This document shows, one piece after another, positions 31,855 to 41,880 of a DNA stretch of 64,000 bases. Origin of the DNA: Campanula takesimana (Eukaryota > Streptophyta > Magnoliopsida > Asterales > Campanulaceae); assembly GCA_026119855.1 (NCBI GenBank), contig JAOWBW010001634.1, positions 62,001 to 126,000 of the forward strand. The letters run 5' to 3'. The notes beneath the pieces are model-generated. The model worked only from the letters and a program-made list of their open reading frames with translations. It did not search any database and was not told where the DNA came from. The stretch's first letter is position 1. Every line of letters starts with the position of its first letter. The translations under genes were made by a program, and so were the position numbers.

Positions 31855-33129
31855 TTCGATTCCGCTGTGAGTAAACTCGTCTCCGATTTTGTGTCATCCT
31901 CATCTATCTCATCACCATGATTAGGAGACAAATCAGCCACATTGAAAGTTGTAGAAACCCCATACTCTCCGGGAAGCTCTATCTTGTATGCATTCTCTCC
32001 AATACGCTGAAGTACTTTGAAAGGTCCATCAGCTCTCGGTTTAATCTTACCATGACGGACTCTTGGGAAATGTTCTTTACGGAGATGTATCCAAACCAGA
32101 TCTCCTTTAAAAGTCGCAGCTTTTCGATGTTTGTCTGCTTTTGTTTTGTACTTCTGATTTTGTTTCACAATACGGTCGTGCACCTCCGTATGTAACTTCT
32201 TGATGTTCTTTGCTCTATCTTCAGCCTCTCCACTGTATGAACAAGTAGTTGGAATAGGAGCCAGATCCAATGGACTAACCGGATTACAGCCGTACACAAC
32301 CTCAAATGGACTAGTTCCTGTTATTTGGCTTTTGGATCTGTTATAAGCAAATTCAGCTTGAGCAAGAATGAGATCCCATTGACGAACATTGGAGCGTACC
32401 AAACTCCTTAAAAGATTCCCCAAACTTCTATTAACAACTTCGGTTTGGCCGTCGGTTTGAGGATGATGCGATGAGCTAAACTGGAGCGTAGTTCCCAACT
32501 TCCGCCAAAGAGTCCGCCAAAAATGACTCATGAACTTAGGATCCCGATCTGACGTCATACTCTTGGGAACTCCATGTAACTTCACTACTTCACAAAAATA
32601 AATTTCAACAATATTAGAAGCATCCATGGTTTTATTACATGGCACAAAATGAGCCATTTTTGAAAACCAATCCACGACTACCATAATTGAATCTTTATTT
32701 CGTTGAGTCCTTGGTAGGCCTACAACAAAATCCAAGCTCACATCAATCCATGGGGCTGTAGGAACAGGTAAAGGAGTATATAAACCTGTATTTTGAGCAT
32801 GGGTTTGGCCATATGGCATATCCGACATCGTTCTACATGCCTTGCAATATCTCTGTCCATTCTTGGCCAATAAAAATTCTCTTTCACAAGAGCTAATGTC
32901 TTGTCTCTTCCAAAATGCCCAGCAAGCCCCCTCCATGAGCCTCTTTAATAATCAATTCTCGAAGAGAACCTTGAGGAATACATAATTTATTATCCTTGAA
33001 CAAGAATCCATCCAGTTGTAAAAAGTGATTAACTGGACCATTCAAACACTCCTGCCATATTTTTCCAAAATCAGGGTCATCTATGTACTGCTCCTTGAGG
33101 ACTTCAAAGCCTACGACTTCCACTTCCAT
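31638..33129 (-). pseudogene. CRM-like integrase, frame entering the LTR
   Basis: The zinc-binding start (LIIKEAHGGGLLGI) is in the frame 32893-33129. A frameshift near 32915 leads to the 432-codon frame with CKACRTMSDMPYGQT, the first D in SLDFVVGLPRTQRN, the second D in TSDRDPKFMSHFW and E in HPQTDGQTEVVNRS. The C-terminus has DLVWIHLRKEHFPRV, RADGPFKVLQRIGENAYKIE and FNVADLSP, then an acidic tail that continues past 31854 into the LTR. In CRM elements this C-terminal (CR) region is linked to centromere targeting; I cannot tell if the motif here is functional. Confidence 0.87.
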
Positions 33130-33132
33130 TTT

Positions 33133-33741
33133 TTAGAGTAAGGTATGTCTATGGCTTAATGCATCAGCCACTTGATTCATTAATCTCATAAAAGTGCTTG
33201 GTGCATTCGAAAGGCCAAATGGCATCACTGTCCACTCGTAAAGTCCGTCCCTCGTTTTGAACGCCGTCTTCCATTCATCTCCGGGCCTCATTCTAATTTG
33301 GTGATAACCACTACGAAGGTCAATCTTTGAAAATATTGCTGCTCCATGTAGTTGGTCAAGTAAATCGTCAAGACGAGGAATAGGAAAACGGTATTTAATT
33401 GTTATTTTGTTCACCGCCCTACTATCAATACACATGCGCCAAGAGTTATGTTTTTTCGGGACTAGTAGAGCCGGAGCAGCACATGGGCTCATACTTTCCC
33501 GCAACAAGCCCTTCTCCATAAGCTCGTGCACTTGTCCTTGCAACTCCTCGTGCTCCTTCGGATTCATCCTATAGGAAGCCTTGTTTGGAATAGACGCCCC
33601 CGGAATGAAATCAATGCAATGTTGAATGTCTCTCATTGGTGGAAGACCTGGAGGAATTTCATCAGGAATAACATCTCGAAATTCTTCAAGAATGGGCTGC
33701 ATTATCTGAGGAATATTTGCACTTTCTTCATTTTCCTCCAT
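33133..33741 (-). pseudogene. CRM-like RT, truncated and fused to the RNase H end
   Basis: Begins in the PR-RT linker (EEFRDVIPDEIPPGLPP), then RT motifs LLVPKKHNSWRMCIDSRAVN, FSKIDLRSGYHQIRM and MPFGLSNAPSTFMRLMNQ. The next residues are VADALSHR, which normally close RNase H, followed by a stop. The block with the FxDDIL active site, the RT connection and almost all RNase H are therefore deleted. The junction lies at a shared NxV, which suggests short-homology-mediated deletion. Confidence 0.9.
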
Positions 33742-33987
33742 AATTACAAGAGCATAAGCTTCACAATATTCGCCAAAAGCTGCATCAAATTTAGATTTTG
33801 AGAGCGAAAGATTTTCCTCCCCTTTTTATGGTTTAGTAGCACTCTCGGGCTTACATGGCCCCAAAATAATTTTAGCTCCATCTTTCTCAAATGAATAAGT
33901 ATTTTTCAGTCCGTCATGAATAACCTTTCGATCATACTGCCAAGGTCGTTCGAGAAGCAAATGACAAGCATCTATTGGAACAACATC

Positions 33988-35409
33988 TCACCAAATAGAA
34001 TCATGATAATTTTTCCCAATTGAAAATTGCACTAAACATCTTTTATCGACCTTCATTTTATTTCCTTTGTTAAGCCAAGAATGACTGTAAGGATGTGGGT
34101 GTACCTCTGTTTTAAGTTTTAACTTCTCCACCATTTCTTTTGCCACCATGTTCTCACAACTTCCTCCATCGATGATGACATTACATACCTTTCCCCCAGA
34201 AGTGTACCTAGTGTGGAATATGTTGTGACGCAGCCACTCCTCTTTTTCTTGTATGACACTTAAACATTTTCTAGCAACAAGGCTTTCTCCGTGATTTGCA
34301 TATGTAACTTCTTCATCATCTTCTGTTTCTTCATCATATTGCACCTGCTTATTATCCCACTCGTCCTCCACAAGTGATACATCTTCTTCAACAAGGGAGA
34401 CAATTTTTTTGTTTGGGCAATCAACAGCAATATGCCCGAATCCATGGCATTTGTAGCACTGCTTGGTGGAAGAAGTGCTGGGAACACTTGATTTTGCAAC
34501 TTCATTACTTTTCTGCGTAGCCTTCAATGGAGCCAACTTACTTGATGAAACAATCTTTGAACTGGATGTACCGCGTTTGTTAGAGCTGCTATCTTTCTGC
34601 CAAGAACGATAATTATTCTTGGGGGCTTCTTTGATTTTCCTCTCAACCTTGAGTGCAAGCTTGAAAACATCATTGTAAGTCCAATATGGATGTAATTGGA
34701 CTACATTAGCAATTTCAGTCCGCAATCCGCCGAGATACCTGGCTATTGTTTGTTCTTCCGGTTCCACAATGTCACACCTCATCATAAGGTGATCAAATTC
34801 AGCTGTATACTCCTCCACGCTCTTCTCCTTTTGCTTGAAATTGTGAAATTTAAGAAAAATGTCTTGGATATAGTTGTCGGGCAAGAACTTTCGCCTTAAC
34901 ATCTTTTTCATCTTCTGCCATGTTTCTATTCGACTTTTCCCTTGCTAATCACGCTGCTTCTTGAGATGTTCCCACCAAATTGACGCATGTTTTGTCAACT
35001 TGGTAGCAACCCACTTCACTTTACGAGGTTCAGAAACATCATGATAATCAAATGCCCTCTCCACAGCAATTAACCAATCAAGAAAATCCTCCGGTTGCAA
35101 TCTTCCTTCAAACTGAGGAATATCAACTTTAGCATTGAATAGCTGGCTACCACAGTCACGGGGCCTATGTGATCTTGATGAATGAATACTCGTACCATGC
35201 CTTCGATGAAATGGGTTCACATCATCACCGTCAGTCTCGCTTCCACCTTCTGAATCATGACGCGACTCGTCACGTTCGAAAGCTTCATAATGTACAAGAC
35301 GCTGCTGGAGTTGTTCTACCTGTCTCCTCAAATCATCATTCTCAACATCGCGAAGGTCACGCTCACGCCTTGGGATTTCAACTCGATTGTTCCTTTTACG
35401 TGGTGGCAT
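33988..35409 (-). pseudogene. CRM-like gag and protease
   Basis: Starts MPPRKRNNRVEIPRRERDL with a heptad-like stretch (DDLRRQVEQLQQRLVHYEAF). The capsid region has KVDIPQFEGRLQPEDFLDWL and WWEHLKKQRD, then a TAG stop (34945-34947), then in the same frame CDIVEPEEQTIARYLGGL. A zinc knuckle CYKCHGFGHIAVDC and the protease box VIIDGGSCENMV follow. A TGA at 33988-33990 and a TAA near 33826 interrupt the protease-RT linker, all in one frame. There are no frameshifts from gag to RT, only point stops. Confidence 0.9.
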
Positions 35410-35424
35410 CTTCGAACCAGTGCT

Positions 35425-35436
35425 CTGGATACCAAT
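35425..35436 (-). other. Primer-binding site of CRM-like element
   Basis: The reverse complement is attggtatccag followed by agcac, beside the 5' LTR. It is close to the tRNA-Met type TGGTATCAGAGC with one extra base. Confidence 0.7.
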
Positions 35437-35437
35437 T

Positions 35438-36136
35438 TGATACAGGAAAGATTGATCAAGGAAAAAAACACCACTGAATACTCTGATTATATCCCTTACA
35501 TTATGGAATCCACCACAAGTTTGGGACAAACTCGTCACCTTAGGGAATCCACCAAAAGGCTAAGAGTAGGAGAGAAGAAATCCTTCTTCTGGATGAGACC
35601 TTAGAGACTCAAATATACTTTTTATTCTTCTTCGAATCTGATTCAAGTACACAATAGAAGGCTCTATTTATAGGAGCCATTACACCATCTCAAAAGTCTT
35701 AATAAATGACACCTTAACTCATGCAACTTTCTAGACTCCAAAGACTCATGAACAATGACACTTTACCACTCAAAATACATGAATAACACCCAAACACCTA
35801 ATGTATTAAAAACTAATGACTTATTTGAAAGTTGAGCAGACCCAAAATACCAAAAGACATCCACTTGACAGTTTTTCGGAACTTTCTGACACCTTCCAGT
35901 AAAATAAGTATAACTCCTTCTAGAAGAACCCAAATGATGATCCGATTGAGGCATATGAAACTAGACACATAGGGCTTTGTAACCATATATAACTCATGGG
36001 ATGTATCACTACCAATCAATACAGTTTAATGTTCAAAGTTGACCCATCTGTTAGAACATTCTGTCTGGAAATTGTTTTCTGAACTTCTTGGGCCGTCCCC
36101 TCTCCACTTATTTGGGCCACACTATTTCTTGGATCA
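35438..36136 (-). repeat. 5' LTR of CRM-like element
   Basis: Starts tgatacagg, ends ttggatca on the plus strand. Partner of 31156-31854. Confidence 0.92.
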
Positions 36137-36141
36137 TACGT

Positions 36142-36502
36142 CGTCGTCTTACTTAGTAGGAGTCGGTTTGCTGTAGTTAGAGTTACTAGTTGCCGGTTTA
36201 TGATTCCCGGTTTATTTCATTTTCGTTAGCAATGTTAAATAGGGCAGGGAAGTTATGTGAGAAAACAATGAATGAAAATAAACAAGTTTCTCTCCTAAAT
36301 TTCTCTCTGTTTCTCATCTAATTCTATCTGATTTCTATCCCTAAATTCTTCTTCTAATTCCTCAACTCAATTTCTTCTTTCTCTTCTCAACCTCTCTGAT
36401 TCAGCTTGAATCCGTCCCATTCTTCTCTACCCAATCTATTGTTTAATTCTAATCTTCAATTCAATTTCCAATTGAATTGTAATTCTATCCCTGTTCATAA
36501 CA
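36142..36502 (+). repeat. LTR of gene-carrying element, right piece
   Basis: Resumes after the CRM target duplication. It contains an LTR-type TATA-like ttaaataggg (about 36236-36245), then a C/T-rich leader, and ends CTGTTCATAACA. Confidence 0.6.
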
Positions 36503-37300
36503 CACGCATAAGTTCGTGAAGGTAAAAAAACTTCTAAGCTCTTTTATTTCAAGTTCATCAATTTTCCCTGGCAATTTTGGATTAGAAATTTCAATCATGA
36601 AACCCTAAATTTGAAATTCTAATATGAAATTGAAGATTAATTTTGAATTTGGGGAAAAGTTATGTTTGGGCATTTGGTTAAGAATTTGGGGACAAGTAGA
36701 CCACCGTTGTCGAACCATCTGATTGAGAACTTCGCACTAACAAAAGAAATAATAGAATCATAACAACTAATCTTTGGAAAAGAGGAGACTAATGTGTTCC
36801 TGGCATTGTTTTTGTAGTAGCAACCTTGTACATGACTACTACACTTTGGGTAGCACAATTGGCCCGGAATGTCTGTACATGCCGGAAACCTATTTCTGAT
36901 GGTTCCCGAGATTAATGAGAGTAATCTGCAGCCGTCTTCAGAATTCCGATTATAATTCTGCAGTTTGTATGTCCGAGTGGACGAGTTCACCAAATATTCC
37001 TTCAGGTATTTCCAAAAGCAATAGTTTTAGAAATCGACAAATATTGCATTATTTATATACAGATCAATTGTTAGGTTTGGGTGTCACTGCTGGTCAGTTA
37101 TGTTTTAAGGTTTTTTTTTCCTATCAAGCCACTTATTTTATTACCCCATAATCTTTGCATTTGACTATTCAATTTTTTTTAAGAATATGGACACTTAGCA
37201 ACCTCTTATTACTACTCACTCCAGTTTTAAAAATTGGAGCTTTATCATTTGTGGTAGTTATACATTGTTAGTTCATACAGTAATTACTTTATAATATATA

Positions 37301-37585
37301 CTCCCTCCGTCCCAGCACAAGTAGGACTAGAGGAGTGTGCACAATAATTAAGAGAAAATAGTGAATGTGTGGTAGAAAATGAAGAGAGAGAATGAGTGGG
37401 GTAAAAAGTAGTGTTGGTTGAATAAAATGAGTGGTGGAAAATGAAAATAGGGAATGGGTGTGGTTAAATGGTGGGGTTGATTGAATATAAATATATTAAA
37501 ACATTTTCATTTTGGGCAGTCTCAATTTTTATTGGACGGCGTAAAAGGGAAAGAAGTCCTACTTGTGCTAGGACGGAGTAGGGAG
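37301..37585. mobile_element. Stowaway-like MITE
   Basis: Left end CTCCCTCCGTCCCAGCACAA, right end its complement with two small changes (ctacttgtgctaggacggag...gggag). TA duplications flank at 37299-37300 and 37586-37587. 285 bp, non-coding. Confidence 0.9.
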
Positions 37586-38441
37586 TATGTATGTAAAAAT
37601 TCGAGCCTAAAAATGTAGTATAATTTGCTAAAAAAATGTGACATAATCACAATATGACAAAGGCTACTTTTTTTAGAGCACACTTTAAGGGTGTTACTGT
37701 TCAGACCTCTTTTTTTTTCAACTAATGGTAGTGTGTACAACATTGTAGTACTAGTATCTAATATACCAGGACAAATATCATAAGGTTCTAGAAAAGATTT
37801 ATAAAGAAAGTACGAGATTCTTAATTTTCATGTCTGACATTGTCCTTGAGTATGTCAAAGTTTTAATTTTCAGCTGTCTGTGTTAGAGATAGGGAAATTG
37901 GATGAACGAGCTTTAGGATAATGTAGGGTTGGATTTGTCCTGATTAGAATATGTCTCAATTCTGGATTATCTTGAAATACCACAAAGTAAGCCTTTATTT
38001 TTTAAAGTTTTTTTAATACACTTTAGTTTGATGTAGGCAGGTGCCTTAATTATAACAAGGAGCATCTTTATCTACGAGCTTTATGTGATTAAAAGGTTGT
38101 TATGTACTACAAGTAATCTATTTATGGCTTTTAAAAAGTGATATGTATGTGTATGTTTTATGTTTCTTCGGGAGGCTTCTATGACAGTATGATGTAGTTG
38201 ATTAATTTTCAGTTTGCAGGGTTTAATGTTTAATTTGAAGCACGGCTTCTTTCTAAAACGTGACTACTTTTATCTAGATGATATTGAATTACCCATTTAT
38301 TGAGAAGCGTATTGAAGAAGGCAACTTCTCAACTGTACCATTGCAGCTGCTAGAGGAACTGAGGAGCCAATTTTCACTACCTCTTCCAGAGTAGTGGCTT
38401 GGAAATATACTTGCTCAGCAGTTTGAGGGTGACATCCTTAG

Positions 38442-38515
38442 GGCATAGGCAAACTGTCAATAGGCAACGTGTTGAAACTCATGTTGATTTGGAGCTTCGT
38501 ACTGCTATGATGCAT
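38442..38515 (+). pseudogene. Exon-like fragment interrupted by Tekay-like insertion
   Basis: The reading frame RVETHVDLELRTAMMH is cut after the target pentamer tgcat and resumes at 47547 (DVLDALP) before a consensus-like donor (ccag|gttatg). The two halves join in frame, so this was one exon before insertion. Parent gene not recognised. Confidence 0.5.
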
Positions 38516-40708
38516 TGTCACGACCCAAAAACTAGGCTCTATTTTATTAGTAATAAATATTTATTATTTATTTGCTTATTTATTTATTTAAATTATTATT
38601 TAATTAATAATCTATATGTGCATTTTATGTGTTATAATAATTTATGCCTAGCATTTTATTTGGGTCATTTGTGCTAGTGTAGAAGTGTTGAGTCTTATTT
38701 GTTAGTGGGGAGTTTATTTGAAAAAGGGTAGTATTAGGGGTAGGGGTCTATGTGTAAATGTTCAAATAATCTTTCTCCTACTCCCTCCCTACTCCCTCTC
38801 TTCTCCCTCACCTCCCCCTCACTTCTCATCTCTCTCTCCCAGCAAAACTCTCTCTCTCTCTTCCATAGCAAAAAGGTAAGTTTTCTTCTCTTCCTTCTCT
38901 CTTCAATCTAACCATCTTCCTCTTGTTATTTCTCATTTCTTAAAACATGAAACTTGTTTAGATCGTCGTTAGGATCGTAGAGGGCTAAAAATATTCGAGT
39001 TCCGGCAACTTTGAGAAAATTCAAGTAAGTTGCTTTTCCCCCATTTTTATGCTAAAGTGTTCATTTCATGTTTATATAATACTTTAGTTGATATATTTGA
39101 TGTTTGATTGAGTTTGGGATTTATTTGGAATTTATTTTGGTTTTTGGTTAAAAATGGTGATTTTGATGAATGTTGGGATTTGATCTTGGTTTTGGTTGAT
39201 AAATGGTGTTGTTAAGGTCCCCTTTTTGGTTAGTTGTTGTTTGGGTACTTTGGGGATCAGTTTGGGAGTGTTGCCTTGTGAGAAAATTGGTTTTGGGTAA
39301 GAAATTGGAAGAACCCAGTTCATCCTTGCCGAATTCCGGCAGAACAGGGGTTGTGGGTGATCGCCCACTCTTGGCTTGGGCGACCGCCCAGGTCATCAGT
39401 TTGATTGGTTTTTGAAGCTTGGTTTTGGGCGACCGCCCACTATTGGGTTGGGCGACCGCCCAGGTCATCAGTTGGTCTGGTGTTCTGGTATTGGTTGTGG
39501 GAGACCGCCCATGGAGGTTTTGGGCGACCGCCCATACTAGCTGCTCTGAGAATCTTTGTTTTTGAATTGTTTTAAGGTCCAAGCCCGATCTAGGCTCGAA
39601 GTATCACCCTAGTTGACTTAGATTAATGTTGAAGAACACTTTAGTGTTCGAGGATGATCCCTTTTGTGAGCGATTGTGTATTGGAATTCGATAACAAATG
39701 GTTTGGGTTTGTTGGAACATTTTTTTTATGTATTGTTGGATTGATACACCGTTTTGGTGATTTGTTTGGATCGGTTCCCTACTTTGGAATCATTAATGGT
39801 TTACCGTGCTAGTATTTTATTACTTAGCATTTACTTAAAAGTCCAGCTGGTATTTGTGTGTGTGTCGGGCGATGGGAAAGATTATAATGGCACGAGCCAA
39901 GTCCATTATAATGTTGACCATTGTTTTGCCCATATTTTCCTCTTCCAGATTGGCCTTGGAATGAGATGAGCTAGCTTCCATTGTGAAGTAGTCTCGCTAA
40001 CTTTTTGGAGTATGACTTTGTGGCATATCTCCCGTCCTTTGTGACATGTTACTTGGTTATTGTTCCGGTACCGGGGGTTCTCTCTTCAAGCTTTCATGCT
40101 ACTATGAAGATGTTGATGGTTGATTATTGAAGCTGCGCAGCGACCTTTATTTGGTTATATCAGTTGGGAAACCTTGGCTAATATCCTTTGTTACTTGTTT
40201 ATTTCCGCTGCTATCTGTTAATTGATAAATTTTATGTGGTAAGTGATATTTATTATTGTTTATTGTTTATTGCATCATAGCATGTCATGTAGTTGCATTA
40301 GTAACTTATTGAGATTTATCTCACCCCCTTTTCTTTTGTCTTTGTTTTTCCTAACCCCCCCCCCCCAGGTGGAAAGGATTAGACTCGCTGATCACGAGAC
40401 AGGACGTCGCGAGGGTTGAGCTTTTGGGGCAAGTCGTTATTGGTGGGTTTACATTATATAAATGTGTAACCTTTTGGGAATAGTTGTACCAAACTTGACA
40501 TCATTAGAATTTGTATATGTTATTATTTTGGGTGTAAGCTTATGGAGCTCACACTAGTTTATATTTTGTGGTTCAAGTTGGATTTCAAAAATTTGTGTTA
40601 TCATCTTTTGGTATAAAAGGAAATTTTTATCTTCATTATTTTAGAGTTTATGGTTTAAGTCGACGTCCAGCTCGCGCACTCCGGGCCCGCGGAGTCGGGG
40701 TCGCGACA
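38516..40708 (+). repeat. 5' LTR of Tekay-like element
   Basis: TGTCACGACCC...GGTCGCGACA. A C/T-rich run with microsatellite character lies at 38770-38870. A cluster of six tgggcgaccgccca-type words occupies 39354-39535. The word is a near-palindrome with 6-base arms around AC. A C-run is at 40354-40367. Confidence 0.95.
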
Positions 40709-40709
40709 G

Positions 40710-40724
40710 TTGGTATCAGAGCCA
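40710..40724 (+). other. Primer-binding site, tRNA-Met type
   Basis: ttggtatcagagcca one base after the LTR, complementary to the 3' end of initiator tRNA-Met. Confidence 0.9.
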
Positions 40725-40828
40725 CGGTTTAGCTCTAAGTATAAGTCTAGGTGGACTAGTATGACCTAGGAGGGTAGTTGTGTTCGGAGTGAGTAACGGT
40801 TGATGTTTTATGCAGGTAATTGTTCTCA

Positions 40829-41880
40829 ATGGCTCGAAGAAGAACAGGTGAAGGTTCTAGTGGGGCTCAGAATCAGAATGATCTTCGGGAAGAGAACCGT
40901 GCCATGTTCCAAGGCATGTTTGAGGCGGCCATGAAGGCAATTCATGACCAAGGGCCGAGAGTAGAGCAAGCACCGCCACCCTGATATGGTTTGGAGCAAT
41001 TCTTGAAACTGAAACCGGCAGAGTTCGACGGTGAGCCCGATGTGAAGAAGGCCGAACTATGGGTTGAGTCTATGGAGAAAATTTATGATGTGTTTGGGTG
41101 CATGGACGAGGATAGGGTCCGATTTGCGGCTTATAAATTGGTTGGGGCCGCCGAGCATTGGTGGAAAGGGGTTAAAGCGAGTTGGGATGATACCCATACA
41201 GTGTATGCATGGGAATTGTTTGTGCGGAAGTTCAAAGAGCATTTTATTCCGGTAGTGGACCAGAACCGAAAGGAGATCGTGCTTCTCAACTTGGAGCAAG
41301 GTTTTTTGTCTATAGCTCAGTACTCGGCTAAGTTCACAGAATTAGCCCGGTACTGTGACTATCTTGTGAGGACTGAGGAGCAGAAAGCCATGAGGTTCAT
41401 CCGCGGTTTGAAGACATCCATCCATACTCAGCTTATAGCCCAGAGGATTGTGACATTCTAGGATGCGGTAGACCGTGCATACTTAATCGAGCAAGACATT
41501 GGGGAACATAAGAGGAAAACCGAGGCATCGAATACGGGTAAACAAGGAAGCCATGCTAAATCTCAACCACAACACCGTTCAGATAACCGAGGTAATTCGG
41601 GAACACCATCTCAGTTTAAGGGACAACCCGCACCGAGGAATCTGGGTATTACTCCGGGGAATCAGAATAGGAAGCCTTGTACCTATTGTCAGAGGGAAGG
41701 CCATAAGGAGGATAGGTGTTGGAAGAAACAGGGTAAATGTACCAATTGTGGTCAAATGGGGCACTTTGCGAGAGATTGCCCGAGGAGTAGAGGACAACCA
41801 TCCGGGTCAGGAGTTGGTACTACTCAGGGTCAGAAAAGAGATGCTGCGGGAAAGCCCAAGGTTCAAGGAAGAGTATTTGC
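40829..41880 (+). pseudogene. Tekay-like gag
   Basis: Starts MARRRTGEGSSGAQNQNDL. The capsid (retrotrans_gag) region shows FDGEPDVKKAELWVESMEKI, AAEHWWKGVKASW and SVAQY-like FLSIAQYSAKFTELARYCDY. Two CCHC knuckles follow at codons 284-297 (CTYCQREGHKEDRC) and 304-317 (CTNCGQMGHFARDC). In-frame stops are TGA at 40982-40984 (codon 52) and TAG at 41459-41461 (codon 211, where relatives have a codon one transition away). Gag would package the RNA. The start is chosen as the first ATG after the PBS that opens this frame. Confidence 0.92.

Larger units (their letters stand above)
31156..36136 (-). mobile_element. CRM-like chromovirus (Ty3/gypsy) with internal deletion
   Basis: 699-bp LTRs (31156-31854, 35438-36136) with TG...CA ends and a perfect 5-bp target duplication tacgt (31151-31155, 36137-36141). 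On the minus strand it reads gag, protease, RT (part), then integrase. RT is fused directly to the end of RNase H, so the active site is gone. The integrase frame runs on into the 3' LTR, a feature known for CRM (centromeric) elements, and the gag sequence (YTAEFDHLMMRCDIVEPEEQ) also looks like CRM/CRR. The LTRs are very similar, so insertion was recent. Confidence 0.88.
29587..36502 (+). mobile_element. 3' end of an LTR retrotransposon carrying host-gene sequence (split by a CRM-like element)
   Basis: Gene-derived sequence (29587-31019) leads into a polypurine tract (31042-31054) and then an LTR starting TGTTATGATC. The LTR is split by the CRM-like element (31156-36136 plus TSD) and resumes at 36142, ending CTGTTCATAACA at 36502. 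It has TGTTATG/CATAACA ends and is about 462 bp without the insert. No gag or pol of its own is visible. The 5' end is lost to the left, where the 22924-29586 element inserted. Bs1 of maize is the known precedent for an LTR element that has transduced host genes. Confidence 0.6.
36503..38515. other. Gene-fragment-bearing DNA, possibly Helitron interior
   Basis: Mixture of AT-rich intron-like DNA and coding-like pieces. The clearest piece is 38282-38395, IEKRIEEGNFSTVPLQLLEE followed by LRSQFSLPLPE then a stop. After it, 38460-38515 reads RVETHVDLELRTAMM and continues after the Tekay insertion at 47542. A cysteine-rich minus-strand frame at 36637-36993 is unproven. I do not recognise the parent gene. 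A Helitron 3' end at 49050-49080 suggests that this DNA may have been collected by a Helitron. Confidence 0.4.

Noticed and set aside
36637..36993. Cysteine-rich minus frame of 118 codons
   Set aside because: The spacing of Cys does not fit any family I know, and the plus strand is equally plausible as gene-fragment DNA. Left as unproven.
39148..39582. 144-codon minus frame with repeated TWAVAQPNSGRSP
   Set aside because: Translation of the GC-rich word cluster in the Tekay LTR; it also appears in the second LTR and reads antisense to the element.
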